Source: CAWCKS01 sp963763485 (GTDB lineage Bacteria > Pseudomonadota > Alphaproteobacteria > Rhizobiales > Xanthobacteraceae). Taken from it: a DNA stretch of 64,000 nucleotides. The position numbers and the translations under genes were made by a program. Below are positions 54,785 to 62,975 of the stretch, in pieces. The notes under the pieces were generated by a model. That model saw nothing but the letters and a program-made list of their open reading frames with translations, was not told the origin of the DNA and ran no database searches. Numbering within the stretch: position 1 is the stretch's first letter; each line of letters begins with the position of its first letter. The stretch lies in NCBI GenBank assembly GCA_963763485.1, contig CAVXOW010000007.1, positions 496,001 through 560,000 on the forward strand. Direction: 5' to 3'.

Positions 54785-54808
54785 CCCCCGCAGCCTGAGC
54801 TGCGGGGG
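54785..54808 (-). terminator. Hairpin just after the substrate-binding protein gene
   Basis: CCCCCGCAGC and GCTGCGGGGG form a perfect 10-bp stem with a 4-base loop, 12 bp past the stop of the gene at 54820. Transcribed on the minus strand it is followed by a moderately U-rich stretch (ATTTCAACTTT). A rho-independent terminator is likely, although the U-tract is weak. Confidence 0.6.
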
Positions 54809-54819
54809 TAGGGATGTCC

Positions 54820-56043
54820 TCAGGAGCCAACCTCGCCGCTGATGACCGGGCCGAAGCGCTCCCATGTCTCGCCCTTGAACTGCATCAGCTGAAGTTGCGT
54901 GATCGGAGCAAAATCGGTGGCGCTTGTGTTGATCGTAATTCCCGGCAGCAGCAGTCCGGGATCGAAGTTCTTCAGGTTCGCCGCCTGCTTCATGACGTTT
55001 TCGCGGGTCAGGTCGTTGCCGCACTGCTTGAGCACCTGAACCATCGTCCGGGCGACGGTGTAGCCGTAGACATTGCTCGCATCGGTCTTGTCGCCGTCAG
55101 GAAGATATTTGTCCATGAAGGCATTCCAGTCCTTCATATCCTTGTCGTTCTTCCATTGCGGATCGGTCGAGTCCTTCAGATACGCCGCCGAAATGACGCC
55201 TTGCGCATTGTCGAAGCCGGCCGGCTTCAGCACGCTCCCGACCGACGCACTGACGTTGTTGAGAATGAACATCGGATGCCATCCGAGCTGGTGAACCTCC
55301 TTGATCGACTGCGCCGCGAATTTCGGCGTCGCGATGTCGACGAAGATGTTGGCGCCCGAGGCCTGGAGGTCGACGATATGCGAGGCGATCGTTGGTTCGG
55401 ACACATCGTAGCTGTTCGTGGCGACGATCATGTTCGCCTTGGCACCAAGGCCATCGGTCAGACCCTTCAGGTAATCCTTTCCGTAGTCGTCATTCTGGTA
55501 GAAGACCGCGATCTTGCCATCGGGCTTATGCTGCAGGATATATTTGGCGTAGATACGTCCTTCGGTCTGGTAGTTGGGCGCCCATCCCATCGTCCACGGA
55601 AAGTGCTTGGGATCATTCCATTTCGTCGCGCCGGTTGCGACAAACAGCTGCGGCACCTTCTTCTCGTTCATGTACTGGTGGATGGCGGTGTTGGTCGGCG
55701 TGCCGAGCGAGTTGAAGACCAGCAGGACTTGGTCGCCCTCGACCAGCTTGCGGGCTTGCTCCACGGTTTTTGGCGGACTGTAGCCGTCGTCGTACGAAAT
55801 GAAGTTGATCTTGCGGCCATTAACGCCGCCCTCGTCGTTGACCTTCTTGAAGTACGCCGCCTCGGCCTTGCCGACCACACCATAAGCGGAGGCCGGCCCG
55901 CTGTAAGGCATGATGTTTCCGATCTTGATTGAGCTGTCGTTCGCTCCGGTGTCGTACTTGTTTTGAGCGACAGCGACGCCGGCAGTGGCGATAAGTCCGA
56001 TTGTCGCCAATGCCACGATGGGAACTCTTTGAGCTAAGCGCAT
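54820..56043 (-). CDS. ABC transporter substrate-binding protein (branched-chain amino acid type), intact copy
   Basis: A periplasmic binding protein of about 407 residues. The Sec signal (RLAQRVPIVALATIGLIATA) is followed by KYDTGANDSSIKIGNIMPYS, then VNGRKINFISYDDGYSPPKT, LVFNSLGTPTN, VPQLFVATGA and GWAPNYQTEG. These are typical of type I (Leu/Ile/Val or aromatic acid) binding proteins. The start at 56043 has GGAGAATG nine bases upstream; the frame opens 33 codons earlier. No permease or ATPase is near, so it is an orphan. A conserved palindrome lies 221 bp upstream. The ligand is unknown; relatives in Rhodopseudomonas bind aromatic acids as well as amino acids. Confidence 0.88.
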   Translation of the reverse strand: MRLAQRVPIVALATIGLIATAGVAVAQNKYDTGANDSSIKIGNIMPYSGPASAYGVVGKAEAAYFKKVNDEGGVNGRKINFISYDDGYSPPKTVEQARKLVEGDQVLLVFNSLGTPTNTAIHQYMNEKKVPQLFVATGATKWNDPKHFPWTMGWAPNYQTEGRIYAKYILQHKPDGKIAVFYQNDDYGKDYLKGLTDGLGAKANMIVATNSYDVSEPTIASHIVDLQASGANIFVDIATPKFAAQSIKEVHQLGWHPMFILNNVSASVGSVLKPAGFDNAQGVISAAYLKDSTDPQWKNDKDMKDWNAFMDKYLPDGDKTDASNVYGYTVARTMVQVLKQCGNDLTRENVMKQAANLKNFDPGLLLPGITINTSATDFAPITQLQLMQFKGETWERFGPVISGEVGS

Positions 56044-56581
56044 TTGTTCATTCTCCAATTCTTCTAAAGTGCGAAACCTAAACATCTCGTCTGGCAGCTT
56101 TCGTTCGAGCAATTCGTCTTCAGAACAAAATCTGTCGGACACCTACATTAAATCGCGCTATCCAGGCAGTCGATAAATTGAAACACGAGCGCCGCGAGTG
56201 TTGCGGACAATGTCGGGTTGAGCGATGTGGTGCCACGATAATCAAGCACCGAGCGCTCTCAATCTGTCAGGTGCCTGACAGTCCGACGATGAAATTGCCG
56301 TAACATCTCGGAGCCGTGGCGTCCGCATGGGATGAAGTTGCCGGCAATTGATTGTCAATCAAGGTCGCTCGATGCGAAGGTTATCCTCAGAGCGAAGTCT
56401 CGATGCATGCTGAGACACGCCGGATTGTCGAGCGTAGCGCAATCAAAAACGCAATTTCGTTCGCCCAGACGCCATCGTTTGGCGCCACTTGATCGAGTGC
56501 AGCGAGCACTGTCGGCCGCCGTCCTGCTGCATGCCGTGACCGCGAAACGCTCTCCACTTCGATCAGGCTAAAGCCGACATC
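56044..56581. other. Upstream region of the binding-protein gene
   Basis: This gap between the binding-protein and hydrolase genes contains the palindromic element at 56264-56281. No gene is supported. Confidence 0.5.
56264..56281. promoter_or_regulatory. Palindromic operator, copy 1
   Basis: CTGTCAGGTGCCTGACAG is an 18-bp inverted repeat with 8-bp arms and a 2-bp centre. The same 18 bp occur at 57559-57576, inside a larger conserved block: GCGCTCTC three bases to the left, and a GATGAAATTGC-type stretch to the right. The block lies upstream of the intact binding-protein gene. It is probably a dimer-binding operator for an unidentified regulator. Confidence 0.7.
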
Positions 56582-57487
56582 TCACGATGAACTTATCACC
56601 GGGCCCACGAAGGTCCCAAACGCAAACACGTGGCTGGTATTGGCCGGCGCCAAGCCGCTAACATTCTGATTGTCTAGAAACTTACCAAGTGTAGCTTGCA
56701 TCCTCTCCTTCGCGGAATCGGGACCGCGGTCGCTCATCCAGGTATGCTGGAATGGCGTTTGTACGATATCAACTCCGTCGGCCCGGGCCTGCTGGACGGT
56801 CGGCAATACGCCAGGGTCGGTCTTGAAAGTAGGGTCTTTAGAGCGAAACGATAAGATCTTCAGACCTTTGTTGAGAACGAATGGAACGCGCAGATTGTCC
56901 AGCGTCACAACCTTCGACACCAACTCCGGGTGCTGCATTGCAAAGTACATGGCGGTATCGCCGCCATTGGAGTGACCGATAAGTGTCAAGTGGCGATAGT
57001 CAGCATTCGGCTGCAGTTTTTTCAATTGTTCGATCGCAAACAGTATGTTGGCTTCGCCTTTTTCATACACGGCGCGCCGGCCGACATAGGGCAGGCCGAT
57101 CTTGGTCATCAATGGCGGGTCAGTCGGAACATCCTGCTGGATGCTGGCAACAAGATATCCTCTAGCCGCGAAGACATTCGCCAGGAATGAATACTCGGTG
57201 TTCTTCACGGTATTGCCGTTGCTGATGATGGCGACAGAAAGCTTCCGGTAACCTTCATCCGCCCTCGTCTCGTAATCTCGACGGACAGCAAGGTCCACAG
57301 CGACGTTCCGTTGCCGGGAAGCATCAAAAAAATTGAGCGCTTCATGCCGAATGCCCCATTTGCTGGCAGCAAAATAGCCCGCACCAGCGAGAGTGAGGAT
57401 CCAAACGAGCGTCAAAAATGCAACTCCGACCTTAGCGATTTTGGTCCCACCTGTGGCTGATTCAAAGCGCATTTGTGGATTCTCCAT
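56582..57487 (-). CDS. Periplasmic alpha/beta hydrolase, intact copy
   Basis: A 301-residue serine hydrolase. The signal anchor is at about 18-42. The nucleophile is Ser173 in LIGHSNGGDTAM. The likely acid is Asp197 or Asp239 and the His is His248 (FQHTWMSDRG). GNTVKNTEYSFLANVFAARG precedes the core. The fold resembles chlorophyllase or platelet-activating-factor acetylhydrolase-like enzymes, but the substrate is unknown. Two broken copies exist at 49773-50593 and 60440-60790. The 57559 palindrome is 72 bp upstream of the chosen start at 57487; an internal Met6 could also be the start. It is on the same strand as the binding-protein gene. Confidence 0.83.
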   Translation of the reverse strand: MENPQMRFESATGGTKIAKVGVAFLTLVWILTLAGAGYFAASKWGIRHEALNFFDASRQRNVAVDLAVRRDYETRADEGYRKLSVAIISNGNTVKNTEYSFLANVFAARGYLVASIQQDVPTDPPLMTKIGLPYVGRRAVYEKGEANILFAIEQLKKLQPNADYRHLTLIGHSNGGDTAMYFAMQHPELVSKVVTLDNLRVPFVLNKGLKILSFRSKDPTFKTDPGVLPTVQQARADGVDIVQTPFQHTWMSDRGPDSAKERMQATLGKFLDNQNVSGLAPANTSHVFAFGTFVGPVISSS

Positions 57488-57558
57488 AATGTTCTTGTTT
57501 GAAATGTTGGAAATACGAGATGTAGCCCGATCATAATTGCGCTCCTGGCGCTCTCGCT

Positions 57559-57576
57559 CTGTCAGGTGCCTGACAG
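57559..57576. promoter_or_regulatory. Palindromic operator, copy 2
   Basis: This is the same CTGTCAGGTGCCTGACAG as at 56264-56281, again preceded by GCGCTCTC and followed by GATAATGAAATTGCTGTAAT. It lies 72 bp upstream of the intact hydrolase gene and about 200 bp upstream of the SPW pseudogene on the other strand. The shared block suggests one regulator for both the binding protein and the hydrolase. Confidence 0.72.
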
Positions 57577-57778
57577 AACGATAATGAAATTGCTGTAATA
57601 TGCAGGCGTCGAGAGATGCTCCGGGTTTTGCTTTCAGAACTAATCACTGAACGGAGGGGATGCTGCCGGAGCGTCAGGTATATAGCGCTCTGCAATGCGG
57701 CCGTTTCTGCCAGTCAGTCCGAGATCTGGTTCTTGCGGCAGGCTCTCGAACCGCCGTCGCCAAAGCAGGAGAACTCAC

Positions 57779-58228
57779 ATGCTCAAAATGGCGAAGCGAG
57801 TCGGTATTTGATCTGTACAACCTGCTCTTGGCCGTGCTTCTGGCTGTGACGCCATGGCTTTTTGCCTACGGTAACGAAGATGCGAGGATTGATCTGTCGG
57901 TAACCGGCCCCCTGATTGCCGTGATCGCGTTCGCGACGTTCATTGCATTCTCGAAGTGGGAGGAATGCCTCAATCTGCTGCTCGGTTTCTGGCTGATCGG
58001 TTCGCCGTGGGTTCTCGGATTCGCACACACACAGGAGCTGTCCATTACAGTATAGCGATCGGCACCGCGGTAGCATTTATGGCGGCGTTGGAAATTTGGC
58101 TGCTGTACGAGGGATCGAGCAGGGCAAGTATCGAAATCATCCTGAAATTCGACTCTGAAAACCTTCAGACTTTGACATTGCTTGGTGTGCCGAACAATTC
58201 TTCGGTCTCTCTGCGGATGGCGCGGTAG
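57779..58228 (+). pseudogene. SPW-repeat membrane protein, third copy, frameshifted
   Basis: ATG 57779 (AGGAGAACTCAC upstream) opens MLKMAKR, then stops. A one-base shift near 57800 gives ESVFDLYNLLLAVLLAVTPW, FIAFSKWEECLNLLLGFWLI and GSPWVLGFAHT. A second shift near 58032 gives AVHYSIAIGTAVAFMAALEI to the stop at 58228. It parallels the intact copy at 37478-37843. It converges with and overlaps the crp/fnr-type gene by about 60 bp at its 3' end. Confidence 0.78.
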
Positions 58229-58908
58229 CACTCGCAGGAGTCATGTTCGATGCCGGTGCGATCCAGGATCGTGATATTTCCATGCGTATAGCGAACCAGA
58301 CCACGTTTCTGGAGACCGTTTGCGGTCATCGATACGCTTGGTCGCTGTACGCCGAGTAACAAGCCGAGGAATTCGTGTGTAAGCGGAAAACTATCTGAGC
58401 GAGCGTTATCGTGGGCGACGAGCAGCCAGTGACAGCAACGCTGCTTTAACGAGTGAAGGCGATTGCAGGCGGCTGTTTGAGCAAGCTGCCTGGCGAGAAG
58501 GAAGAGATATCGTTGCACAAGATCTTGGAACGCTGGCTGCTCTGCCAACTCATCTTGCAACGTCTTGCGGTCGATGCGGAAAGCCCTGACTGGGATCTGA
58601 ACAACATAATCCACAAGCGCATGGCCCGCCCCGTGCAACGCAAACACGCCAACGAAGCCTTCGACGCCAACTACCCCGATCTCAACGCTCCGTCCGTCCT
58701 CCATGATCTGGATGAGGGATACCAGCCCGCTTTCGATGAAATAAAACTGTTCGACTGGCGCGCTTGCTCGATAGATGACGTGCCCGGGAGAAAGCTCGAC
58801 CTGGTCGAATTTATGGACGAGTCGCTCGCGCACCTCCGGCAACGCCGCACGAAGGACCCCGTTAAGAATCAGCTGGTCATCGAAACGCAGGAGTGTCTCC
58901 GGACTCAA
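58165..58908 (-). CDS. Crp/Fnr-family transcriptional regulator
   Basis: A 247-residue regulator. The N-terminal cyclic-nucleotide-binding-like domain (about 20-140) has ELSPGHVIYRASAPVEQFYF and IESGLVSLIQIMEDGRSVEI. A long connecting helix follows, then a winged helix-turn-helix (about 185-235) with FLGLLLGVQRPSVSMTANGL. The N-terminal FNR cysteine cluster is absent, so it does not sense oxygen through Fe-S in the FNR way; the three Cys at about 173-195 and 225-227 are elsewhere. The ligand is unknown. It is a candidate regulator for nearby stress genes, but no target site is established. Confidence 0.85.
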   Translation of the reverse strand: MSPETLLRFDDQLILNGVLRAALPEVRERLVHKFDQVELSPGHVIYRASAPVEQFYFIESGLVSLIQIMEDGRSVEIGVVGVEGFVGVFALHGAGHALVDYVVQIPVRAFRIDRKTLQDELAEQPAFQDLVQRYLFLLARQLAQTAACNRLHSLKQRCCHWLLVAHDNARSDSFPLTHEFLGLLLGVQRPSVSMTANGLQKRGLVRYTHGNITILDRTGIEHDSCECYRAIRRETEELFGTPSNVKV

Positions 58909-59094
58909 ACCTGTCAGGACAACAGCGATTTCTCAAAATTATTATTCCGATTGGTGGGGCAAGCAAGCGCCGGGCTCCTGTTTACAAAGCCTGTTACGCA
59001 CTGGTATTCCAGTCTGATTGATCGCAGTCGTCGCGTCGCTTTGGCGACTTCGACAATGTTGGCCAGATCATATCTTCAGCGAATCTGGACCGCA

Positions 59095-59285
59095 ATGGAC
59101 GCGCGACAGACCATCGAGGCCGAGCCGAGACCTTTGGTCGATGCAGACGGCAGCGCAAGCAATGAAGATCAAGCGCGACGTCCCATCCTTACGCTGTCTA
59201 TCGCGGCCCTAGGCGTTTTCTACGGCGATATCGGCTCCAGCCCATTCTATGCACTGAAACAATGTTTTCAGGGATCTCGCGGCCT
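59095..59285 (+). pseudogene. kup potassium transporter, N-terminal fragment
   Basis: The reading from ATG 59095 contains RRPILTLSIAALGVFYGDIG followed by SSPFYALKQCFQGSRGL. This is the highly conserved first segment of Kup/HAK potassium transporters (ALGVVYGDIGTSPLYALKECF). After about 63 codons the sequence switches to an ISL3-type transposase fragment on the opposite strand. The remaining roughly 560 residues of Kup are not found downstream. Confidence 0.8.
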
Positions 59286-59840
59286 GTTTGAGGATTGCCG
59301 GGTTAGTGTCCTCACGCCGGAGATAGCCCTTATATTGGATGCGCTCGGCGGTGGTCAGCAGGTCGGGATTAGTAGTGGCGGCGCCGTTCTCCATGAGATG
59401 CCAACGGTCAGCGACCTGGGTAGCGTGCGGGAGTGCCTCGGGCCGCACCAAGGGCGTAACCGCCCCCCCGGTCGATCTGACCACGGTGATTTGCAGCTGC
59501 CCCGCGCGCCAGGCCTGCTGTCGCCAGGCTCCCTCTATCGGGTAGGAGGTCGGCGCCGTTCAAGGTCGCAGAGGATCGTTCCGTACCGTTGATTGCGCCG
59601 CCATGCCCAGTCGTCGAAACCGCTCGGCGCGCCAAAGGGCCCGGACACCCGCGCCTCCAAACGACCCGAAGCAAAGTGTCGTTGCTCACAGGCATCATTT
59701 GTCGACAGGCAAAACCCGCCGCGAGGCGACCGGGCAAGGCCAAGATGATGAACGACAAAATCGAGCTGCGCCGTTCTTCGGGCCGACGGCGCCAGAGCGC
59801 CGTCGGCCCGGTTCTGGTTCTTACGAGCCGCATACCTTGC
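59280..59840 (-). mobile_element. ISL3-family transposase remnant
   Basis: Read in two or more frames on the minus strand: MPVSNDTLLRVVWRRGCP, GGGYALGAARG, LPHATQVADRWHLMENGA, and LLTTAERIQYKGYLRREDTN. DRWHLMEN and AERIQYxGYLRRE are ISL3 transposase signatures. The sequence is truncated and frameshifted. Terminal repeats were not found. It sits directly against the kup fragment and is probably what destroyed that gene. Confidence 0.75.
59780..59809. repeat. Perfect 13-bp hairpin
   Basis: GGGCCGACGGCGC and GCGCCGTCGGCCC are exact complements separated by CAGA. The hairpin lies in the upstream part of the ISL3 remnant. Neither side has a T-run, so a classic terminator is not supported; a recoding or element-end role is unproven. 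Confidence 0.6.
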
Positions 59841-59975
59841 GCCTCGTAGGGTATATTGAAAAGCTAACGCACTGTCATTTCAACTCGTCGCAGGGAAATT
59901 CGACAAAATCCGCGCCGGTTCCCGCCGTCGCAGTGAACCCCTCACGGCGCGAACGATAGGCGCGGTTAAAGCCTC

Positions 59976-60332
59976 CTAGGGGCAAGGATGTCGCAATCCG
60001 TCGAAGCCGAGATAAGTCCCAGATGCTGGATCGTACGACCGGTAGCGTTGAGAACAATACGCATCATGTGCAGCTTGCGCCCTGCTGTTCGCGATCGCGC
60101 TTCCAATAACCGCGCCCGCGGCCAGCCCGCCGACGGCGGGTCCCCAACCATGATGATGTCGCCAATGTGAACGTCCGCTCCAGCCCCCACGCCATCCAGC
60201 CGAGGCTCTAGTCGCCGCTGGATGAAAGTTCAGTGGCAGGTCAGACGCGCACCAATTCATTTGATTTTTTGATTCGGCGGCAGCGATAGTTTGTGGACGC
60301 GAGTCTCCTTGTGCTTTTGCGCGCCGCCGCAT
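59976..60332 (-). CDS. BA14K-family protein, N-terminus abnormal
   Basis: The C-terminal 35 residues read YCSQRYRSYDPASGTYLGFD and GLRHPCP, the BA14K lectin-like motif. They are preceded by a His/Trp/Gly-rich stretch (GWRGGW, HWRHHHGWG) and a hydrophobic Ala/Gly helix (GGLAAGAVIGSAIA). BA14K proteins are exported and immunoreactive in Brucella. Here the first 50 residues are polar and lack a signal peptide, so the 5' end is probably damaged or the start misplaced. It is isolated between the ISL3 and hydrolase remnants. Confidence 0.68.
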   Translation of the reverse strand: MRRRAKAQGDSRPQTIAAAESKNQMNWCASDLPLNFHPAATRASAGWRGGWSGRSHWRHHHGWGPAVGGLAAGAVIGSAIANSRAQAAHDAYCSQRYRSYDPASGTYLGFDGLRHPCP

Positions 60333-60439
60333 TCTTCGACGCCCGGCAATCAGCGCGCTGCAGTGATCGCCTTGCGAAGGCGCTTGCGCAGGTACGTTGC
60401 TGGCAACATCAATCTGGCATTCTCAATATGGAGGAAGTG

Positions 60440-60790
60440 GAGCCAAAGATTGCCTCAAGGGAAGCGGTCGATTATCACCCAGAAACTGATCCAGCTCGTC
60501 TGCCAATCTCCGCTTTAACGTTTCCGGGTCCCGATCGCTGAGATCGGTATGAGCTGCGGCCGTCATGATAATTTCGATGCCATCTTTTTCTGTTCAAGCG
60601 CGTTCGGGACAACTCTTGGGTCCGGTTTGAATTGGCCGCCTAGTGAGCGGAAGGACAAAATCCTGCATTTCGCGAGATCGAGCGGCACATGCAGATTGTC
60701 CAGAGCTACGAGCCTTACAACGGACTTTGGGTGATCTGCCGCGTAACACGCTGAAATATGCCCGCCGTTGGATTGGCCGATTGGGCAAAA
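60440..60790 (-). pseudogene. Periplasmic alpha/beta hydrolase, copy 3, 3' half only
   Basis: The minus strand from 60790 gives GQSNGGHISACYAADHPKSV, VRLVALDNLHVPLDLAK, then in shifted frames GQFKPDP and HTDLSDRDPETLKRRLADEL. It matches the second half of the two other hydrolase copies, closest to the one at 49773-50593. The first half, with the signal anchor, is absent. At least two frame breaks are present. Confidence 0.75.
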
Positions 60791-61271
60791 GTTCAGATTA
60801 ACGGCCGTCCAATGCTTGATTTAAGCGTCATATTTCGATCGATGGCGGTAGGCGACCTGAAGAGAGTCAGCCTCCTGTTCCGGCCGACGACAGAAGTGCC
60901 ACAGCAAACTCTTCAATCGCCAGCCTGACGTCGTGAGACGATCCGTGAGGGTCTCCACGCTTGCTGATGCCGAATGCTTTTGGAGTTATGTGGGGATCAG
61001 GCATTACCGCGTCCTGTCGGTCTGCTTGAAAATGAGTAACGTGGATTTGGAAGCGCCGATAAAAGTGCATGTGGGAAAATTTGCGGTGATCGCGAAGCGT
61101 AACGAGTACACGTTGGATTATGCACGCGAGCCGAATTATGCGTGTCGATGAGCGCAGATGAGCGTGTGTCGAGGTCTTGCCGCACGGTGATGTGTTCAAA
61201 AATTCATGAAACTCCGCGGGTGGAAGAGCTTTTCCTCTTTGAGGGCTGGATGATGTCAATGGAGAAGCAAA
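60791..61271. other. Stretch without a supported gene
   Basis: About 480 bp. A 130-codon minus frame (60867-61259) and a 72-codon plus frame (60933-61151) are open but contain nothing I recognise. The promoter of the PRC-barrel gene should lie at the right end. Confidence 0.4.
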
Positions 61272-61902
61272 ATGCGCGCATTACTGCTCGCCGGTACAGC
61301 GTTGGCTGTCCTATCCACTGCGGTCTGGGCACAGTCGGCCACTTCGCACAATCAGGCTGCACCCAATTCGAACATGAAGTCAGAGCTCACTCAAATGCTG
61401 CAAAAGTCGGGATATACGGACATTCGTGTGGCCCCGTCATCGTTTATGGTGCGCGCCAAGGATGCGGACGGCGATCCTGTTGTCATGTCGGTCAGTCGCG
61501 ACTCCTTTGCCGAGGTGACGGATATCAATACGACAGGAAATGCTTCCGCTGCGAGCAACCGGGACGGCTCTTCAACGTCTGCGCCATATGTTTCAATTCC
61601 AAGCAGCGACGAGCTAAGTTCCAAGATCGTTGGATTGGATATTTACAACGACTTCGAACAAGGAAATCGGGACGATCAATGATATCGCGATGAACCAAGA
61701 CGGACGGGCCGCAGCCTACATTGTGTCAGTTGGCGGATTCCTTGGAGTGGGTGAACATTACGTCGCAGTCAATCCGTCAGCGGTAAAGATCGGCTACAAT
61801 GACTTGGATAAGAAATGGCACGCGACAATGAACGCGACGACGCAGCAGGTGCTCGCTGCACCTGAGTTTAAATACTCCGGACGATGGGCCAATCGCGTCT
61901 AA
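61272..61902 (+). pseudogene. Exported PRC-barrel protein, frameshifted
   Basis: From ATG 61272 the product has a Sec signal (MRALLLAGTALAVLSTAVWA), a YajI-like stretch with a Gln/Asn-rich linker, and LTQMLQKSGYTDIRVAPSS. It then reaches SSKIVGLDIYN, the beginning of a PRC barrel, and the frame breaks near 61650. The continuation NKEIGTINDIAMNQDGRAAA and VSVGGFLGVGEHYVAVNP completes the PRC barrel and ends at 61902. PRC-barrel exported proteins are common in rhizobia; their role is unclear. About 200 residues once joined. Confidence 0.72.
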
Positions 61903-61927
61903 ACTCTTCGCCCCGTGATGCTCTCCA

Positions 61928-61950
61928 GCCCCGCGGGGCGCCGCTTTTTT
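61928..61950 (+). terminator. Likely rho-independent terminator
   Basis: GCCCCGCGGGGC, then GCCGC and TTTTTT, lies about 25 bp after the PRC-barrel stop. The GC-rich palindrome followed by six T fits an intrinsic terminator for that gene. Confidence 0.6.
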
Positions 61951-62014
61951 GAGCGATAAAAATGCGTCGACTTTGTGCGGCGTATGCTTTGACTTTTGTA
62001 TTTGTGAGGACGCG

Positions 62015-62887
62015 ATGCCGAAGTCGTCAAATGATCCGGATGCTGCAGCCGATCCAGATACTCGCCTATTGCCCAAAAGCGCAGTTCCGATCGTCTTAGA
62101 AGGTCAACCGGCCCTGGTAACAGGCGCCAATTCGGGCATTGGCAGAGCCGTCGCTCTAGGCTTGGCTGCTGCAGACGCCGATGTGGCGATCAACTATGTA
62201 GTCAATCCCGAGGCCGCAGAAGCAGTCGCGCACCAGATCGAAGGGATGGGACGCCGTGCAATTACGATCCGGGCCGATGTGAGTTGCGAGGAGGAAGTGA
62301 CCGCGATGTTCGACCAGGCTATCGAACATTTCGGGACGCTGCACGTGGTCTGCTGCAACGCAGGATTACAGCGGGACTCGCCTTTCGATACTATGACGGT
62401 TGAACAATGGAATACCGTCATCGGGGTCAATTTGACCGGTCAATTCTTGTGTAGTCGGCAGGCTGCGCGAGAGTTCAAACGACGGGGAGTTGTAGAATCG
62501 GTCTCTGTGGCCGCGGGCAAAATCATCTGCATGAGTTCGGTCCATCAAGAGATTCCTTGGGCTGGACATGCCAATTATGCCGCCTCGAAAGGCGGTGTAA
62601 TGCTGCTTATGAAGAGCATTGCCCAGGAATTGGCGCCCTATCGCATTCGGGTCAACAGCATCGCGCCTGGAGCCATCCGAACGCCGATAAATACTGCCGC
62701 ATGGAGCACGCCGGAGGCATACCGAGAGCTTATGACGCTAGTGCCTTACAAGCGTATTGGTGAGCCCGACGACATCGCACGGGCTGCGGTGTGGATCGCA
62801 TCGGATGCAGCTGATTACGTAACTGGCGCGACGCTGTTTGTTGATGGCGGCATGACTCTCTATCCAGGCTTCGCAACCGGCGGCTGA
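62015..62887 (+). CDS. SDR family oxidoreductase (glucose 1-dehydrogenase-like)
   Basis: A 290-residue short-chain dehydrogenase. TGANSGIGRAVALGLA is the cofactor loop, NAGLQRD follows, and MSSVHQEIPW with NYAASKGGV gives the catalytic Ser, Tyr and Lys. The C-terminus DYVTGATLFVDGGMTLYPGF resembles glucose/gluconate-type SDRs. The start at 62015 has GTGAGGA about five bases upstream; the frame extends earlier without support. An N-terminal extension of about 30 residues precedes the core. The GH15 gene starts about 90 bp later on the same strand, so a joint sugar role is possible. Confidence 0.85.
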   Translation: MPKSSNDPDAAADPDTRLLPKSAVPIVLEGQPALVTGANSGIGRAVALGLAAADADVAINYVVNPEAAEAVAHQIEGMGRRAITIRADVSCEEEVTAMFDQAIEHFGTLHVVCCNAGLQRDSPFDTMTVEQWNTVIGVNLTGQFLCSRQAAREFKRRGVVESVSVAAGKIICMSSVHQEIPWAGHANYAASKGGVMLLMKSIAQELAPYRIRVNSIAPGAIRTPINTAAWSTPEAYRELMTLVPYKRIGEPDDIARAAVWIASDAADYVTGATLFVDGGMTLYPGFATGG

Positions 62888-62975
62888 TGCCTTTGTCAAA
62901 AGCATTTTGCTATCGCGATTGTCGGACCGAATTTCGCTAAGAATTGCCTTTGAACCCGGGGGTATCGATAATCCA

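Noticed and set aside
54814..55932. A 372-codon plus-strand open frame
   Set aside because: It is antisense to the intact substrate-binding protein gene, which has a signal peptide, conserved motifs and a terminator hairpin.
56264..56290. Reading the palindrome region as a sigma-54 promoter
   Set aside because: GGCAC is present on the minus strand, but no GC occurs at the required spacing (GG-N10-GC) in either copy. A dimeric operator explains the symmetry better.
58453..59592. A 379-codon plus-strand open frame spanning several features
   Set aside because: Its first part is antisense to the Crp/Fnr gene and its last part antisense to ISL3. Only about 63 codons in the middle (from 59095) are real kup sequence.
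60867..61259. A 130-codon minus frame
   Set aside because: No family similarity was recognised, and composition and His/Arg-rich content look like a chance frame beside remnants.
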